From assembly GCF_004664715.2 (NCBI RefSeq), contig NC_051068.1, positions 9,415,298 through 9,479,297 on the forward strand: a stretch of 64,000 nucleotides of DNA. Direction: 5' to 3'. Below, in pieces: positions 46,501-58,264 of this stretch. The translations under genes were made by a program, and so were the position numbers. Source of the stretch: Peromyscus leucopus. Lineage: Eukaryota; Chordata; Mammalia; Rodentia; Cricetidae. Under the pieces are notes generated by a model. It made no database searches. It had not been told where the DNA came from and saw only the letters and a program-made list of their open reading frames with translations. Every line of letters begins with the position of its first letter. The stretch's first letter is position 1.

Positions 46501-47629
46501 GTTACTGAGTTAAGCACTTCGTCGTCATCAGGTTGCACAGCTCTAGTCATGGAGGTTTACTTGGAAGTAAGGACACGGAACAGGCGTAGGTAGTACACTG
46601 AGTATGCGATTAGTTTGAGAGGCGCGTAGTACTCCAATGTAGTGGAAGACGTATGTATAGGAGGTGAATCTGAACAAGGGCGACTGAGCTTGCGAACTGA
46701 TGATTAGATCGGTGCGCGCACATGGCTGACGGGCTATAGTTTTGGAGTGTGCTTTGTGGGGAGGTGAGTATCGCTCTTGCGTTGGTGAGATGATACTACG
46801 CAACGTGAGCTGACAATTATAGCCACAATGACGAGAGGACTCGTGTGAAATGAACCATGCGACATCGCGATGTGGGCTGATTGGCAGAGAGGAGTATGGT
46901 AGAAGTGCTTTGAGGGTGTTGGGAAGGACCTGATCGACAGTTGTGAATCATGATGGAAGACTGATATGGAAAGAGTTGATTATCAGAGGAGCCACCCAAG
47001 GAGATATAGGCACATATTATCCAGATGACGAACGAGGAGTAGAGTACCGTCGATGCTCGGTACAGTCAGCAGACTCACATGGATGGTCGGCAGAGGAATT
47101 ACAAGATTCGCGAATGTCTTGACGGATTGTATACAACGTAGTCGACGTCTATTGAGACCAACAGATGGCAGTCTGGATCATGAGATTCCCTCATGGGCAT
47201 CCCGGTAGACCGAACTATGTGTGCACAAGAGTTATCTAGTATAGGATTGATATGATAGACACGAGACGAGAGTAACACAGTCGTATGAGTATTATAGCTC
47301 CACTTGATTCTCATCTTCGCGAGCTACAGGTATGCTGAGCGAGCTAATCGCGCTTCATACTTCCGTAGATTTGCGAGAGCAGACTTCAGCAGGTGCGTCG
47401 CCAAATATAAGGGTATCATGAGAAGACGTGATCGAAGAAGTGGTGTGGTCATGGGATAGTTACGCGAGCGTGTGACTCGTAGTACTGTACATAGCAGATG
47501 ATAGAGCATGCGGCGTCAGGGGCGATGAGTGTCATGTTCTGTGATGTCCAGGAGACGACGTCTGTCGCGCCTGTGTCAGTGGAAAGCAATAGTGAGAGAG
47601 TGTGTAGTGTCGATGTGCTAGCAACACGC

Positions 47630-47720
47630 AATCTGCTATCCAGGAGAATTGATCTTGGAAAGAACGGTGGTTGCATGATAAGGACAACTCCCACAGGAAC
47701 CCAGAGAGCTTCAAGCGTCG
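47630..47720. other. short natural-looking island in the corrupted block
   Basis: 'gaattgatcttggaaagaa' and 'ggacaactcccacaggaac' read as ordinary mammalian DNA. A similar island is at 48,900-49,000 ('ggtcactctcaaggaaacc'). Not identified. Confidence 0.4.
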
Positions 47721-49380
47721 AATCAATCGGATAACAGGAATGTGATCTGTGACCAGTTGCAGCGTAGACTGAGCGGATATCTGCAACCAGATAGAGTATC
47801 GAGTGAATAGTGCTATGCGAGCTGTTGGTATTACGGGTAGGGCTGAACGATTACGGAGAGGTCTCTGCTCCGCAGACGGACTGAATACTGCGTATTATTC
47901 ATACACTGTAGTGCGCAGCGGTAGCAGGTGGTGAGTGTGTGGAATTTTAGAGGCAGGCACCTCCACGCCCGGTAGAAGTATGGATGTTTTGTGTGGTTGA
48001 GTTAGAAATGGGGAAGATGGAATTGATACGGGGACCGTCGAAGCGCTCCTCATGTTACTAGAGGAGTTGATAAGGGCTGAGCTCGCGGAGTGTCCATGCT
48101 ACGGAGTGCGGGTGTATATTACGCCTGCCGGCGTTCTGACGTTTAGGGGGATAGTCATAGGAACTCGAATTGGTGCGGTTACAGAGTTCGTGATCGGCCA
48201 CCCGATAATTGAGCAGCGCGAGCGTGGTGGTCATGAAGCGTGCGATGAGCGCTCGGATAGCTAATTTCTTCGACAGTCTAAGATCTCTCACACTACGTAG
48301 GTCAGTGTTCTTATAAGATGGCGACGCGGTACAGCGAGTTGAGAAGTTGTTAGTCCGTAGATATTTCCAGGTATGTTGCAACTTACTGGTGATATGACGT
48401 CACTCGATTATCAGAGTTATTTACGGTGAGAGAGAGATATTGGAAGTAACGAGCAACGGCGAGATATTATGAGGTAGGAGTGACTGGTTTGGTGTTATAA
48501 ACGGTCAGCACAGTTACTAGAGCGATATCACGCAGTAGGTCGACTATGACGCATTCAGTATCGCGCAGCGTACGACTGCATGTCCTGACGACTGTTAGTA
48601 ACACGAGACGCATAAGCCAGTACTATCAGATGTATTTGAATACGGCGCTGCGCACGTATATATTCTATCAATTAGGAAGCCTTGCTCATAGAAGGTACTA
48701 CTAACAGAGCTCGTAGCGTCGAAGTGTAGTACTGTGATTCGCAATACGTCAGCTGATACTATACAGTTCGAGAGTGGGCAGAGCGAGATAGTTGCGAGTG
48801 TACTAGACTAGGATGATGATATGTTGAGATCCTGTAATGAGCGACGGCAGTATGGATAGATGGATGTGATATCTGATAGACAGTTATAGCAGAAGTAATG
48901 GGGTAGAAAACAGGTTTGGTTCTGATTGCGTGCATGTATGGGTGGTCACTCTCAAGGAAACCGCTTTGATCAGTGAGGATTTATATCAAGCCGGTGTACG
49001 CAATGCATTCGAGTGAAGATATGTTGATGGAGTCGTTGCTAGCATATGACTAATTAGTCAGGTGCTTAAAGTTCATATATGTATCACATGTATATGCGCG
49101 AGAGATGTGCTCAGCGCTACAGGAGATGCATTTATACGTAGGGTCGATTGCGGTGGGCTTAGCTTGTGTTAAGACTAACAACAGTAGGTGCGCATTGAAT
49201 CTAACCTGACCTGAATTTTTGACGACTGAGAGGATAATGTCTGCTCTAGGAACGACATCGCGCTCGGCAGCGATGAGCGCACTTAATGCGGTGTCGACGG
49301 GCGAGTATTTCAGGGATCGTGTCCCGTTGGATGATGGTAATTTGAGCCATCATATCAGAGTATCACGTGCGACGGCGATA

Positions 49381-50330
49381 AGTTATCCATCTAGTCTCCT
49401 ACAGCAAACTGGTAAACAATCCCTAAAACTAGGTCGGACACCAGCCTGCAGGATGCGCTCCTGGATTAGTCAGGTACGGCATGGCTCTAAGTCTCAGCAC
49501 TGACTATCTTGATGACGCACCTCTTAGTAGCGAGGCGGACTGCTGCAGAAGGGTACCACATCCTCTTCCTGAGAGTCTGCAAACAGCAGCCTCAGAGAAA
49601 GATCCGGAGAGAAAAACAACAAGCCCCAAGACAGAGACTCTGGCCTGATGGTGCTTCTTCTTCAAGACTGGTCTTTGCCCACCTCTTCCACGGGCTGTTT
49701 GTCCTTCTCGTTCATAATCCTGAAATCCTGACACGGCAGTGAGGTAAGGGTGTCCTCTAGCCAGCCTAACAAATCAGTCATGTTTGTTAGCATAAGTAAC
49801 TTAGAAACCGTTTCTACTGTGGTATTTGGGCATGGGCACTTCCAGAGAGAATGGTTGTCGATCTCTTAAGGACACCCTATAAACTCGATGATGAAATTAG
49901 CCGTTTTCAGTCCCGCATCTGTGTGTGTGTTGGGGGAGCACAAGGTGTGAGCCACACGGGGAGGCACACGTGGGAGGCACACGGTGGGTAGGCAAACACG
50001 TGGGGAGGCAAAAGGCCTGCCTCTCCTACCTCTCCTTCCACCGTTGCTTTTTGAGACGGTGTCTTCCGGGTTCAGGCTGCCGGCTGACCCACACGGTTCT
50101 GGTTAACTGGCCCTGTCCCTGTTCCCCGCCTCCTGATGTGGGGGCAACCAGTTCCGGGCACTGTTGCCTCAGCCTGTTAACAGGCTTTCGGGAGCTTGCG
50201 TGGAGAGTGCTTTGTCCACTGAGCCGTCGCCCAAGCCTGAATAACTTGGGGGGGGGAGGCAAAATATATTTAATCTAGTCTCATAAGAGCTAGCTCATAA
50301 CCTGAGCAGAGTTTCTGAAATAGAAAATAA
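49381..50330. other. recovering sequence: unique DNA and an old SINE
   Basis: Composition returns to mammalian. 49,525-49,745 is a clean segment open on both strands and followed by a donor-like gag|gtaagg at 49,741-49,747. 49,925-50,250 resembles a B4-type SINE in minus orientation, with small 'gggaggcacac' reiterations. No protein family is recognised. Confidence 0.5.
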
Positions 50331-50339
50331 TAAATTTAG

Positions 50340-50672
50340 CTCTGGCGTGGGGGTGGTGCCACGCCTTTATGGTCCAGCATTGGGGGAAGGCAGAAGCGCA
50401 GGCAGATCTCTGTAGTTCAATGTCAGGCCTGGGCTACCAAGCGGAATTCCAGGAAAGGCGCAAAAGCTACACGAGAAAATACCGCTGGTCTCAAAAAACA
50501 ACAAAAGAGGAAGCCGGGGCGGTTGGTTGGCAGCACGCGCTTTAAAATCGCCAGCACTCCGGGAGGCAAGGTCAAGGCGGATCTCTGTGAAGGTTCGAGG
50601 CCAGAACTGGGCTACCAGTGAGTCCCCAGGAAGAGGCGCAAAAGCTACACGGAAACCCTGTCTGCGAAAAAC

Positions 50673-50724
<52 letters not shown>
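50340..50724 (+). repeat. two error-ridden B1 SINEs in tandem with an A51 tail
   Basis: Two B1 copies (50,340-50,500 and 50,513-50,670) keep the block order ('gcaggcagatctctgtag', 'ggcctgggctaccaagcgg'; 'gccagcactccgggaggca', 'gcgcaaaagctacacgga') but differ from the cricetid consensus mainly by single-base insertions and deletions, as in raw long reads. A pure A tract fills 50,674-50,724, followed by AAG and AAT microsatellites to about 50,833. Confidence 0.75.
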
Positions 50725-50725
<1 letters not shown>

Positions 50726-50833
50726 CCAAAAGAGAAGAATAAGAAGAAGAAGAAGAAGAATGAAGAAAGAAGAATAATAAATAATAAAATAACATAAATA
50801 AATAAATAAATAAATGAATAAAATAAATAAATA

Positions 50834-51490
50834 CCAAGTACAATTATTTTTACAAAACCAAGCTTTAACAATGTCTTTGTCCACAACTGTCTTTGTGTAC
50901 TATTTGGACAAAAGACATCTAGGTATTACAAAAGCTAACGGCCAATAGAAATATAATTTGTGAATCAGGGGACTCACGTTCTGGTCGATGCTTAGAGCGC
51001 TCATAGGTGACGATAGGGGACATGTTCATCAGTGTTCTAGAGAACCAACTTACAGTAATGGGTATTGGCTGTTTGATGGCTCTAGGAAGATTGGACTACT
51101 TGTGGCGTACTCCTATGGTTTACGCTTTGTTCGACATCGAAGATGAGCAACAACGAAAGTCAAGACAAAAGAAACAGAGTAGAACAAAAGGCTACATTGG
51201 TTATGAACCAATGACGAACCCAACATTCATCTCAAGTGTATATGAGTGATGCAAATGCTATGAATTAATTTGTATTTATTTAGCCATGCACTAGGTCGCC
51301 AACGCTAATCTCTATTATATTCTATTTATTGGTATTTTCATTTCTACTTCCTCACTTTATTTCATATTATTTTCTTCTCTATCTGTCTGTCTGTCTTGTG
51401 CTGTCTGTGTTGTGTTGTGGCTGTGATTGCATGTCTCTTTGGTTTTTGCTTGTTTTTTTTATTTTTTTTTTTGTTTTTTTTTTTTTTTTG
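50834..51490. other. partly corrupted spacer
   Basis: It contains an 80-codon open frame (51,007-51,249) with no recognised family, then a TCTG-type stretch and T-runs at 51,450-51,490 leading into a noisy B1. Confidence 0.45.
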
Positions 51491-51950
51491 GTTTGTTCCC
51501 GGTAGCGTAGCGTGCGAGGCGTGGGCGTATATGTTCTGCTGTGGTAGCTTGCGAGGCCAAGTCCTTCATGGAACTCACTTTGGTAGCACAGGCTTGGGCC
51601 TCTTGGAAAATGAGCAGTCACGACGATCAGAGTATGCGCGTGCCCAATCACGCACTAATCGTTATTATGGCGTCTTATTCTAGGTTGTATTGCATAGAGT
51701 TGTTTGTTTGGGTTGTTTGGGTTGATTCGTTTTGTTTGTTTTTGTTTTTTGTTCGAGACAGGGGCTCTCTTATGCACCCTGGCTGTCTTGGAACTCACTT
51801 TGCAGAAGATATCCCCCTGACTCTGCCTCCCAAATTCTGAGATTAAAGGTGTGAAGCCAGGTGGTGGTGGCTGCGCACATTTAATGCCCAGCGCTCAGAG
51901 GCAGAGCCACGTCGATCTGATGCGTGTGAGTGCTGAATGCTCAAGGCTAA
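51491..51950. repeat. noisy B1 SINEs in both orientations
   Basis: A badly garbled minus B1 follows the T-run (51,491-51,615). A better minus B1 lies at 51,740-51,850 ('ttcgagacaggggctctct', 'ctgactctgcctcccaaat') and a short plus B1 at 51,855-51,950. Confidence 0.65.
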
Positions 51951-53600
51951 TGTATCATGAGAATATCTAGGGAAAGTCCAAGAGGCTAGATATGAAGCAC
52001 AACCTGTCTGAACGGAAAAGAAAAAAAATGCATGAACTCCTATGCTAAGCCCATTATCTTTTTTTTTTTTATATTATTTTTTTTTCTTTTTAAACAGACG
52101 ATTCTCTCCAGCGGAACCGTGGAGTTTGTCCAACTATCCTAAGACTCCCGTGTGGATCCTCCTCGATTCACATCAGTCATCTATAACTGGTTAATCGCAG
52201 TATGAGCCCTCTGAGAGAGCAGTGAGTTTATGGTCGGCTAGTGATAGTTTGCGCCATCTGTCCTGGGAGGTTTCCGTGTCTTAAGCTCAGAAAGCGTTGG
52301 AGCTCTAAGGCTCGGTGACTTGCTTGAGAACTCTAACTCGACTCAAGAGATCTCGGGCACTGCGTCAGTCATGTGAGAGACTTTCCACAACTCCGCGCTG
52401 GGAGAATGTATAAGGTCGTCTCTATGTTCTTGCTCGTGGTCAGTAAATTACATCCTTAGCAATCCGCGTGTTGTCTATTTTTGATTATTAGTTTTCTTAA
52501 TCAGGGATGATCACTTCCTAGAGAAAATAACCAACAGTAGCTGAGATCGGGTTAAATGAAGAGCATAGCTCTCGATAGTAACTTTGGAGATATAAACACT
52601 ATTGATAGTATTTTATTTGCTATATCTGAGATTCCTGCTCTAACCCCTTAAAAATTATGCTAGACCAAGGCCTGCTTTGGGTTCTGAGACGTGGATCCCT
52701 CGACGAACATCATGTTTGAGCACCTCGAGAGAAGCCAAAAGACACTTCACACAGAGAGGTATGCTACCACGAATTAGCACTCTGTTATAAATAACAGCTG
52801 AGAAGGCAAATCATCGGTCGCAGACTTCGGTCGAAGAGACATGGACGGACAGGAGGCTCAGAGGGCGAGAAAAGCTTTAAAACGGTGTTAATCTTGAAGC
52901 TAATATAAAACTGTAGGAATTAAGAAACTGACAGCGATACAAAACTGGAAATCGTGGACGGGCAGTTTAACGGGTTATAGATCTTGAGGTGTACTTATGC
53001 ATATTGAGAAAATATGTGTGGATTTCCTTCATATTGGGATGAATTCTCAGAAGAGACAACCACATGGTTAAATGACAAAATGGATGCCGATCTTTGAGAG
53101 AAGATGTTGTCACAGATAAGATTGTAAAATCACAGAGACGTCAAAAAAGCAGTCTCCGGACCACCACCATACTTATAAAAGGAGCAGATTACCACGACAC
53201 CGTCTCAAAAGCAAGGTGGGGGAGAGGTTAGGAGAGCCGCGACTTTGCAGTGGGCATCCGCCAAAACGTGTGCCTCCACGCACGAGTCGTGCTCGCCTCC
53301 CGCGATGTGAACCCACGATGATGCCTCACCACGTGACTATGCCCTCGTACACCGTGTTGTCTCCCCACAAACATTATATTAACTCAGAATTCGTGGTACA
53401 TAGAAAATCGCATACAAAAGTGTCTCATCCACTTCGAGTATGAGGGGTATCACCTATCTAAGACTCAGAGCAGCCAGTAGATATCTAAAATGAGAGAGGG
53501 CCTGATCTCTATGAGGCCCCATCTCGTCATCGTAAACCGTTTTGACAGCTGTTTTCTATCTCTCTCCCATCTCAACACACCAAAAGTCGAGCAGAGTGTT
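51951..53600. other. partly corrupted spacer, quality rising rightward
   Basis: Sequence looks mammalian in places but is still too rich in CpG and in disrupted motifs. A garbled SINE tail occurs at about 53,185-53,330 ('accgtctcaaaagcaaggt'). A minus-strand AATAAA at 52,612-52,617 could be the CLDN11 poly(A) signal, but sequence quality makes this unsafe. Confidence 0.45.
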
Positions 53601-54269
53601 CGTCTAAGAACAGTATATCCTTATGATAGTTCTAAAAAGAGAGAAAACAAAATATAATTTTTTAACTGCAACATACTCAATGGATAGGTGCCTTACAGCA
53701 AGAGGGAAGCCAGTCTGGCTATGAAGAGAAGACCAGGCCCTCTTCCTCACTGGCACTAGTGTGGGTTTCAGGATTAATGGAAACCGAGAAGGCACACAAA
53801 CAGCCCGTGGAGAGAGACGTGGGCACAATGAGACCGGGTCTGAAGAAGCAACCATCAAAGGAGCAAATGAAAAGAAATCTCACGTTCTATTGGGGTGTTG
53901 TGGGACATTATATCTGAGCTATGAGTTTTCTTTTTAAGAAACATTCTAAGTGGCTGGGGCTGCGAGGGGCTGTTAGGGGCACTGAACATCGATCTCGCTC
54001 CATGGCCGGGATGCCCATTTCGGCCTGTACCACTCCTTGGGCTTTGCAGACTCTTCTTAAGGGAAGAGGATATGGTGGATACCTCCGTGCAGCATCTCGG
54101 TCCCTGGGAATGGCCATGAGAGCCTGACTAAATCCAGGAGTCGGAGTTCCGTGCAGGCTACTGTGTCCGAAAGCTGTTCAAGGGCAATTGTTACCAGCTG
54201 GCAGCGCGCGGCGGCGAGCAAACCCAGGGCCCCAGGCCCAGCACCTCGGTGGGCAGCGGAGCAGCCCTC
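52612..54269 (-). other. CLDN11: probable CLDN11 3' UTR (downstream end uncertain)
   Basis: This is the sequence downstream of the CLDN11 stop codon. The first 650 bp (53,620-54,269) is clean, while beyond that the read quality falls. If the AATAAA at 52,612 is real, the UTR is about 1.65 kb. The end should be placed from transcripts. Confidence 0.45.
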
Positions 54270-54502
54270 TTATACGTGGGCACTCTTGGCATGCGTTGGC
54301 GAGCTGGAGCCAGAGGAGTAATAGAAACGGTTTTCTCCAAATGACTGTGCGTCCCCGGAGCAGCAGACGATGACGCAGCCACCCACCAGGCACAGCACAG
54401 CTCCGATCCAGCCTGCGTACAGCGAGTAGCCAAAGCTCACGATGGTGATCTCACGGTGGGCGCAGACAGGGAACCAGATGGTGGCGACAATGGCGCAGAG
54501 AG
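54270..54502 (-). CDS. CLDN11: claudin-11 exon 3 (terminal coding exon)
   Basis: Claudin-11 (oligodendrocyte-specific protein) is a four-helix tight-junction protein of myelin and Sertoli cells. On the minus strand this exon begins after ...ctccccag (AG at 54,503-54,504) with two bases completing a split Ala codon. It encodes the end of membrane helix 3 (LCAIVATIWF), the second extracellular loop (PVCAHREITIVSFGYS), helix 4 (GWIGAVLCLVGGCVIVCC) and a short tail ending SPTHAKSAHV, with a PDZ-binding type C-terminus, then TAA at 54,270-54,272. Seventy-six whole codons correspond to residues 132-207 of a 207-residue protein. The frame is intact, so the corruption to its left stops before the coding part. 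Confidence 0.96.
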
Positions 54503-57500
54503 CTGGGGAGACAGGGAGAGAGGGTGACTGGGCACACCCGTCACACACCAAGTGCCCTGGGCAGGCACGTTCACACCACAGACACGCCCCTTCCAATCCA
54601 CACCGATACACACAGCATTGCTCCTTTGGCGACCTCTGCTCGGTAGAACGAGCTGACTTACAACAGGCTGTGTTCGATGGCTGGTCCTTGTTTTTCTCAA
54701 CAGGAGAAAAGGCAAACACCCTTGTAAGGACTTAACATAATCGTTTAAGCCCCGAACCCGTGTACTTGTTGTTACTTACATGTCGTGTTACTTTTCGTTT
54801 GGGTTCCGTTTCTGTGTTTGTTGCTGCAGTTTTGAGTTTTTCAGGTCAAGAATCATATAGCCCAGGATGACCTTGCACTCATTAAGAAGCCATGCTCTAT
54901 AGCCAATAACCTTGAATCTCATGCCCTGAGTTCTGAGGTTTCAGGCACGAGCTAATACAACCAGTTTATGGGGTGCCAGGGATGGAACCCCACAGTTTGC
55001 TAGGCATACTCTATTAACTGAGCCTCATCCCCAGCTCTCTAGATTTACAGTTCTCTTATTACACTGAATTATCATATTAGACTTATGGCCTTATGTGTCT
55101 AGCCTTCACCCCATGCTCTGAGTTCTGTGAAGGCAGGGATCATGCCTTATTTATGTGTAGAAACTCAAGGTTCAGCTCTGCACCAGACGCAGCTCAGGGT
55201 TTCCTGGCTGAATGAGTAAATAATCAGGCTCTTCAAAATGAGAAACACGAAATTATCCATCTCAGTTTTCCACACCATTTTCTTGAGTTAGTCGATCCAC
55301 ATTACAAAGACCTGGGTGAGCTATCACTTTTCTCTTGCTGGAGTGAGCATTGCCAGGTATTGACAAAGGACCAGGCAAGGGTCTGAGATTGTGTGCTGTC
55401 ATTCATGATCATAAAACACCAACACACAAATGAACAGTTCTTGGGGTAAAATAGTTCGTCTATTCAAGGTTTTTAATTTTTTATTGCATTTTAATTTATT
55501 TATTGCATGCAAGTACGTGCATAAGTGAGCACACATGTCACAGGGTGTGTGTGGAAGTCAGAGAACAAGTTCCAGGAGTCCACAATGTGGGTACCAAGGG
55601 TCGAACTCAAACTGTCAGGCTTGGAGGCCTGCTGACCCTTCTCAGTAGTCCAGATTTTTTAAAGGAAATTTAAACATTTAAACCACTCTACCAAATAGGG
55701 CAGCCACAAGCTACATAGGATCATTTCACTTATGCCATGGGGCTAGTGAGACTGAAATTTTGATTTGTTTAATTTTAATGTTTTTCACTCAAACGGCCAC
55801 ATGTATCTAATGACTACTTTACTGGACAACACAGCTCAAAACAAACCTCCACAGTTCCCTTTAGTATAGTCTGATTTCTCTCAACCACAGCAGGACAGAA
55901 ATTTTAGTAAGAACTTTAACTTGAGATGGCCCGTTAGAGTTGCCCGACGTGACGCTAATCAGAACAACGAGATCTCCAGCTGGCATCCTAAAAACCATGG
56001 ACCAGTTCAAGCAGCAGCACCACACCGCCAGCCCAGTTTGCCTCCTGGGGTGCGCCTGTGGCTTTCAACGCAGCAAGCTATTTTTCTGGTTTCTACACGA
56101 GCTTTCTAAGTTACACTATCTGAGCACGGAGAGGAAATACAGTCTTTCTTTAATGTCAACTGTAAACTAAGGATTCAAGTCTTACTCGTTTGGAAAGATT
56201 TGAAATGATCTCATCACATTTACCATGTAGCCTACAACATTTCTATTAACAATGATGAGATGCAACCCTTAAGCAAGATACACAATAAAACAGAGGTCAT
56301 TCCCAGCCTTAAGAAGGACACACAAGCCATCAGCAAAAGCTTTTCCTGCCCAGGTACACTGAGAGGAGCAGGCAAAGGAGTGAGAAGTGTGAGGAAAAAA
56401 GGTCTCATTCCCAAACACCTGATTCGAGTCAATACAGCCAGTCCATCCCATAAACAGCTAACTGGCTTCAAAGCACTCCATTGTTCAAATTCAGTGTTAT
56501 CCTTTTTGGGCTACTTTGTATTTACACATAGAACACTCATGCACACAAGTGCTCACACCATTCCTCCCCTTTGTGAAAACTAGGAACACTCAGATTAGCT
56601 TTAGATTGTAAACGGCAAGACCAAAAATGGTCTCCAATGCACTTAGCATTCCTTTATTTCCTAAACACAGATAAAGCAGCTAGGAAGAGCCAGGCTCCGT
56701 GTCCCACAGATGATGGCTGACTTTGCATGTGTTAGAGAAGTTGTTAGATTTACTGTATGTAACTCACTAGAGACAGGGAAAATGCTTATACATTTATATA
56801 GTGACCACATAGAACTGGACCCGTCAGTGGGTGGACAAATAAAAGACAGACAGATGGATGAACGGATGCATGGATGGACAGACAGATGAATGAAAGGTCG
56901 TCTCATTTTGGTCCCACTTTCCCCTGCCTACACCCCAACCACAAATTTGAATGTGACTGTAACACAGTGAGAGTCACAAACTCACAGTTTACCTCATTAA
57001 AATCTCCCTCTTTCATAACCCATGCAAAACAAGGCAAACGGGCTCCTTCCTTGCTAGCAGATGCACGAACTCGGGTGGAATTCCTGTGGCACCCAAAGGT
57101 GAGCCACATCAAAAGCGCTAAGAAATGACAGGCCACCACCACAGGAAAGGGAACTAGAGGCTGGCCTGCAGTGATCCCAGCTGAACTCGAAGGAAAAATG
57201 TTTGGACACAAACAAAGAGAATAGAGAATATACTCCGTTTCAGCAGTGGCTTTGGGCAGGTGAGGGGGCATGGGGGAGCTGATTGACCAGTTAGGAAAAA
57301 CCACAGCGACTGTTGGCTTTCCCAAAGGCACAGGCTCACTAGGCCTGTTTCCATCTGTGTACCTACCATCCCATCCCCAAAACCCGGAGTTTGAAGTGGT
57401 CCTGTTATCTGGGAAAAAATAATAGGTTTTTATGAAAAGTTACAGTTACCCATAAGGTAAAGAAAGATAAACAACCCGATGTCTCCCTTCTTTATATAGG

Positions 57501-58016
57501 TCAGAATTTGTTTTTGAATTAAGTCTCTAAGACAAGATGGCAATTTTGCACTCAGATTTCTTACTCCCTCCGTCGATACATCCGAACCTGCACAGGAAGG
57601 AGCGGAACCCTGCAGTCTGTTGAGGGGAAGAAAAGCTAAGTAAGGGAGGGGGTGTGGGGGGAAACCGATGCAGACACATACCGGATTTGGCCCCCTCATA
57701 CGTAAAATCCCCTCCTCGTTAAAGAGTGAGAACATCGGTGTGTATTAGGGACAATTCTCAAATAATGCAATACAATGTGTTCCTTAGTTGAAAGGATGCA
57801 TCTTTGCTAAAAGTTCCTGATATATCTTAACTAAACAAAGTATTTAGGAAGATAGTTTACAAAGGGGAAATTTAAGTCTATCTTCCCATCTTTTTAGAGG
57901 TTAAATAACACATGGTAATATTCAGAAATTAAGTAAATGAGATGCATACAACCTCTTAAGTATGTACAATTATTAGGTGTCAACTAAAAAGTAGCAAAAG
58001 AAAAATAAACAAAGGT

Positions 58017-58264
58017 GGGCTGAGGAGAGTTTCAGTGGGTAAAAGCACTTATTGCACAACAATGAGAACCTCAGTTCAAATGCCCAATACCCACATAAAG
58101 ATCTAGGCGTAGTCACTTGAGTCTATAACCCCAGAACTGTAGGGGACAGAAGAGGAAGATCGCTGGAGCCTGCTGACTTCCAGCCTCACTCCAGGTCTCA
58201 GGGGACTAAGGCAAAAAGTGATAGAGGACAGCTTAGGTCCTCCTCATACCCTCTCAGGAGCACA

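Larger units (their letters stand above)
35896..49380. other. corrupted or unpolished sequence block, ~13.5 kb
   Basis: From 35,896 the sequence loses every feature of rodent DNA. It is G-rich and C-poor on the + strand (26 G, 8 C in 36,001-36,060) and full of CpG (8 in 37,801-37,860). I noticed only a handful of homopolymer runs of five or more. There are no intact SINEs or microsatellites. TAG and TGA occur constantly in all frames, and the longest open frame is about 145 codons, so it is not bacterial or viral coding DNA either. Short islands of natural-looking rodent sequence appear within it. I interpret it as error-filled long-read consensus filling an assembly gap. I annotate no genes in it. 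Confidence 0.8.

Noticed and set aside
35896..49380. Horizontally acquired microbial DNA, a virus or a novel genetic system
   Set aside because: No frame above about 145 codons, stops everywhere, no ribosome-site or operon pattern, no repeats or known motifs, and rodent SINE fragments inside. Error-filled consensus explains it better.
35896..49380. A giant CpG island
   Set aside because: CpG is high, but C is scarce on the + strand and the sequence lacks every other mammalian trait. Real CpG islands are balanced in C and G and rarely exceed a few kb.
51007..51249. 80-codon frame starting MTIGDMFISVLENQ
   Set aside because: It lies in the partly corrupted zone, with no recognised family and no splice or start context.
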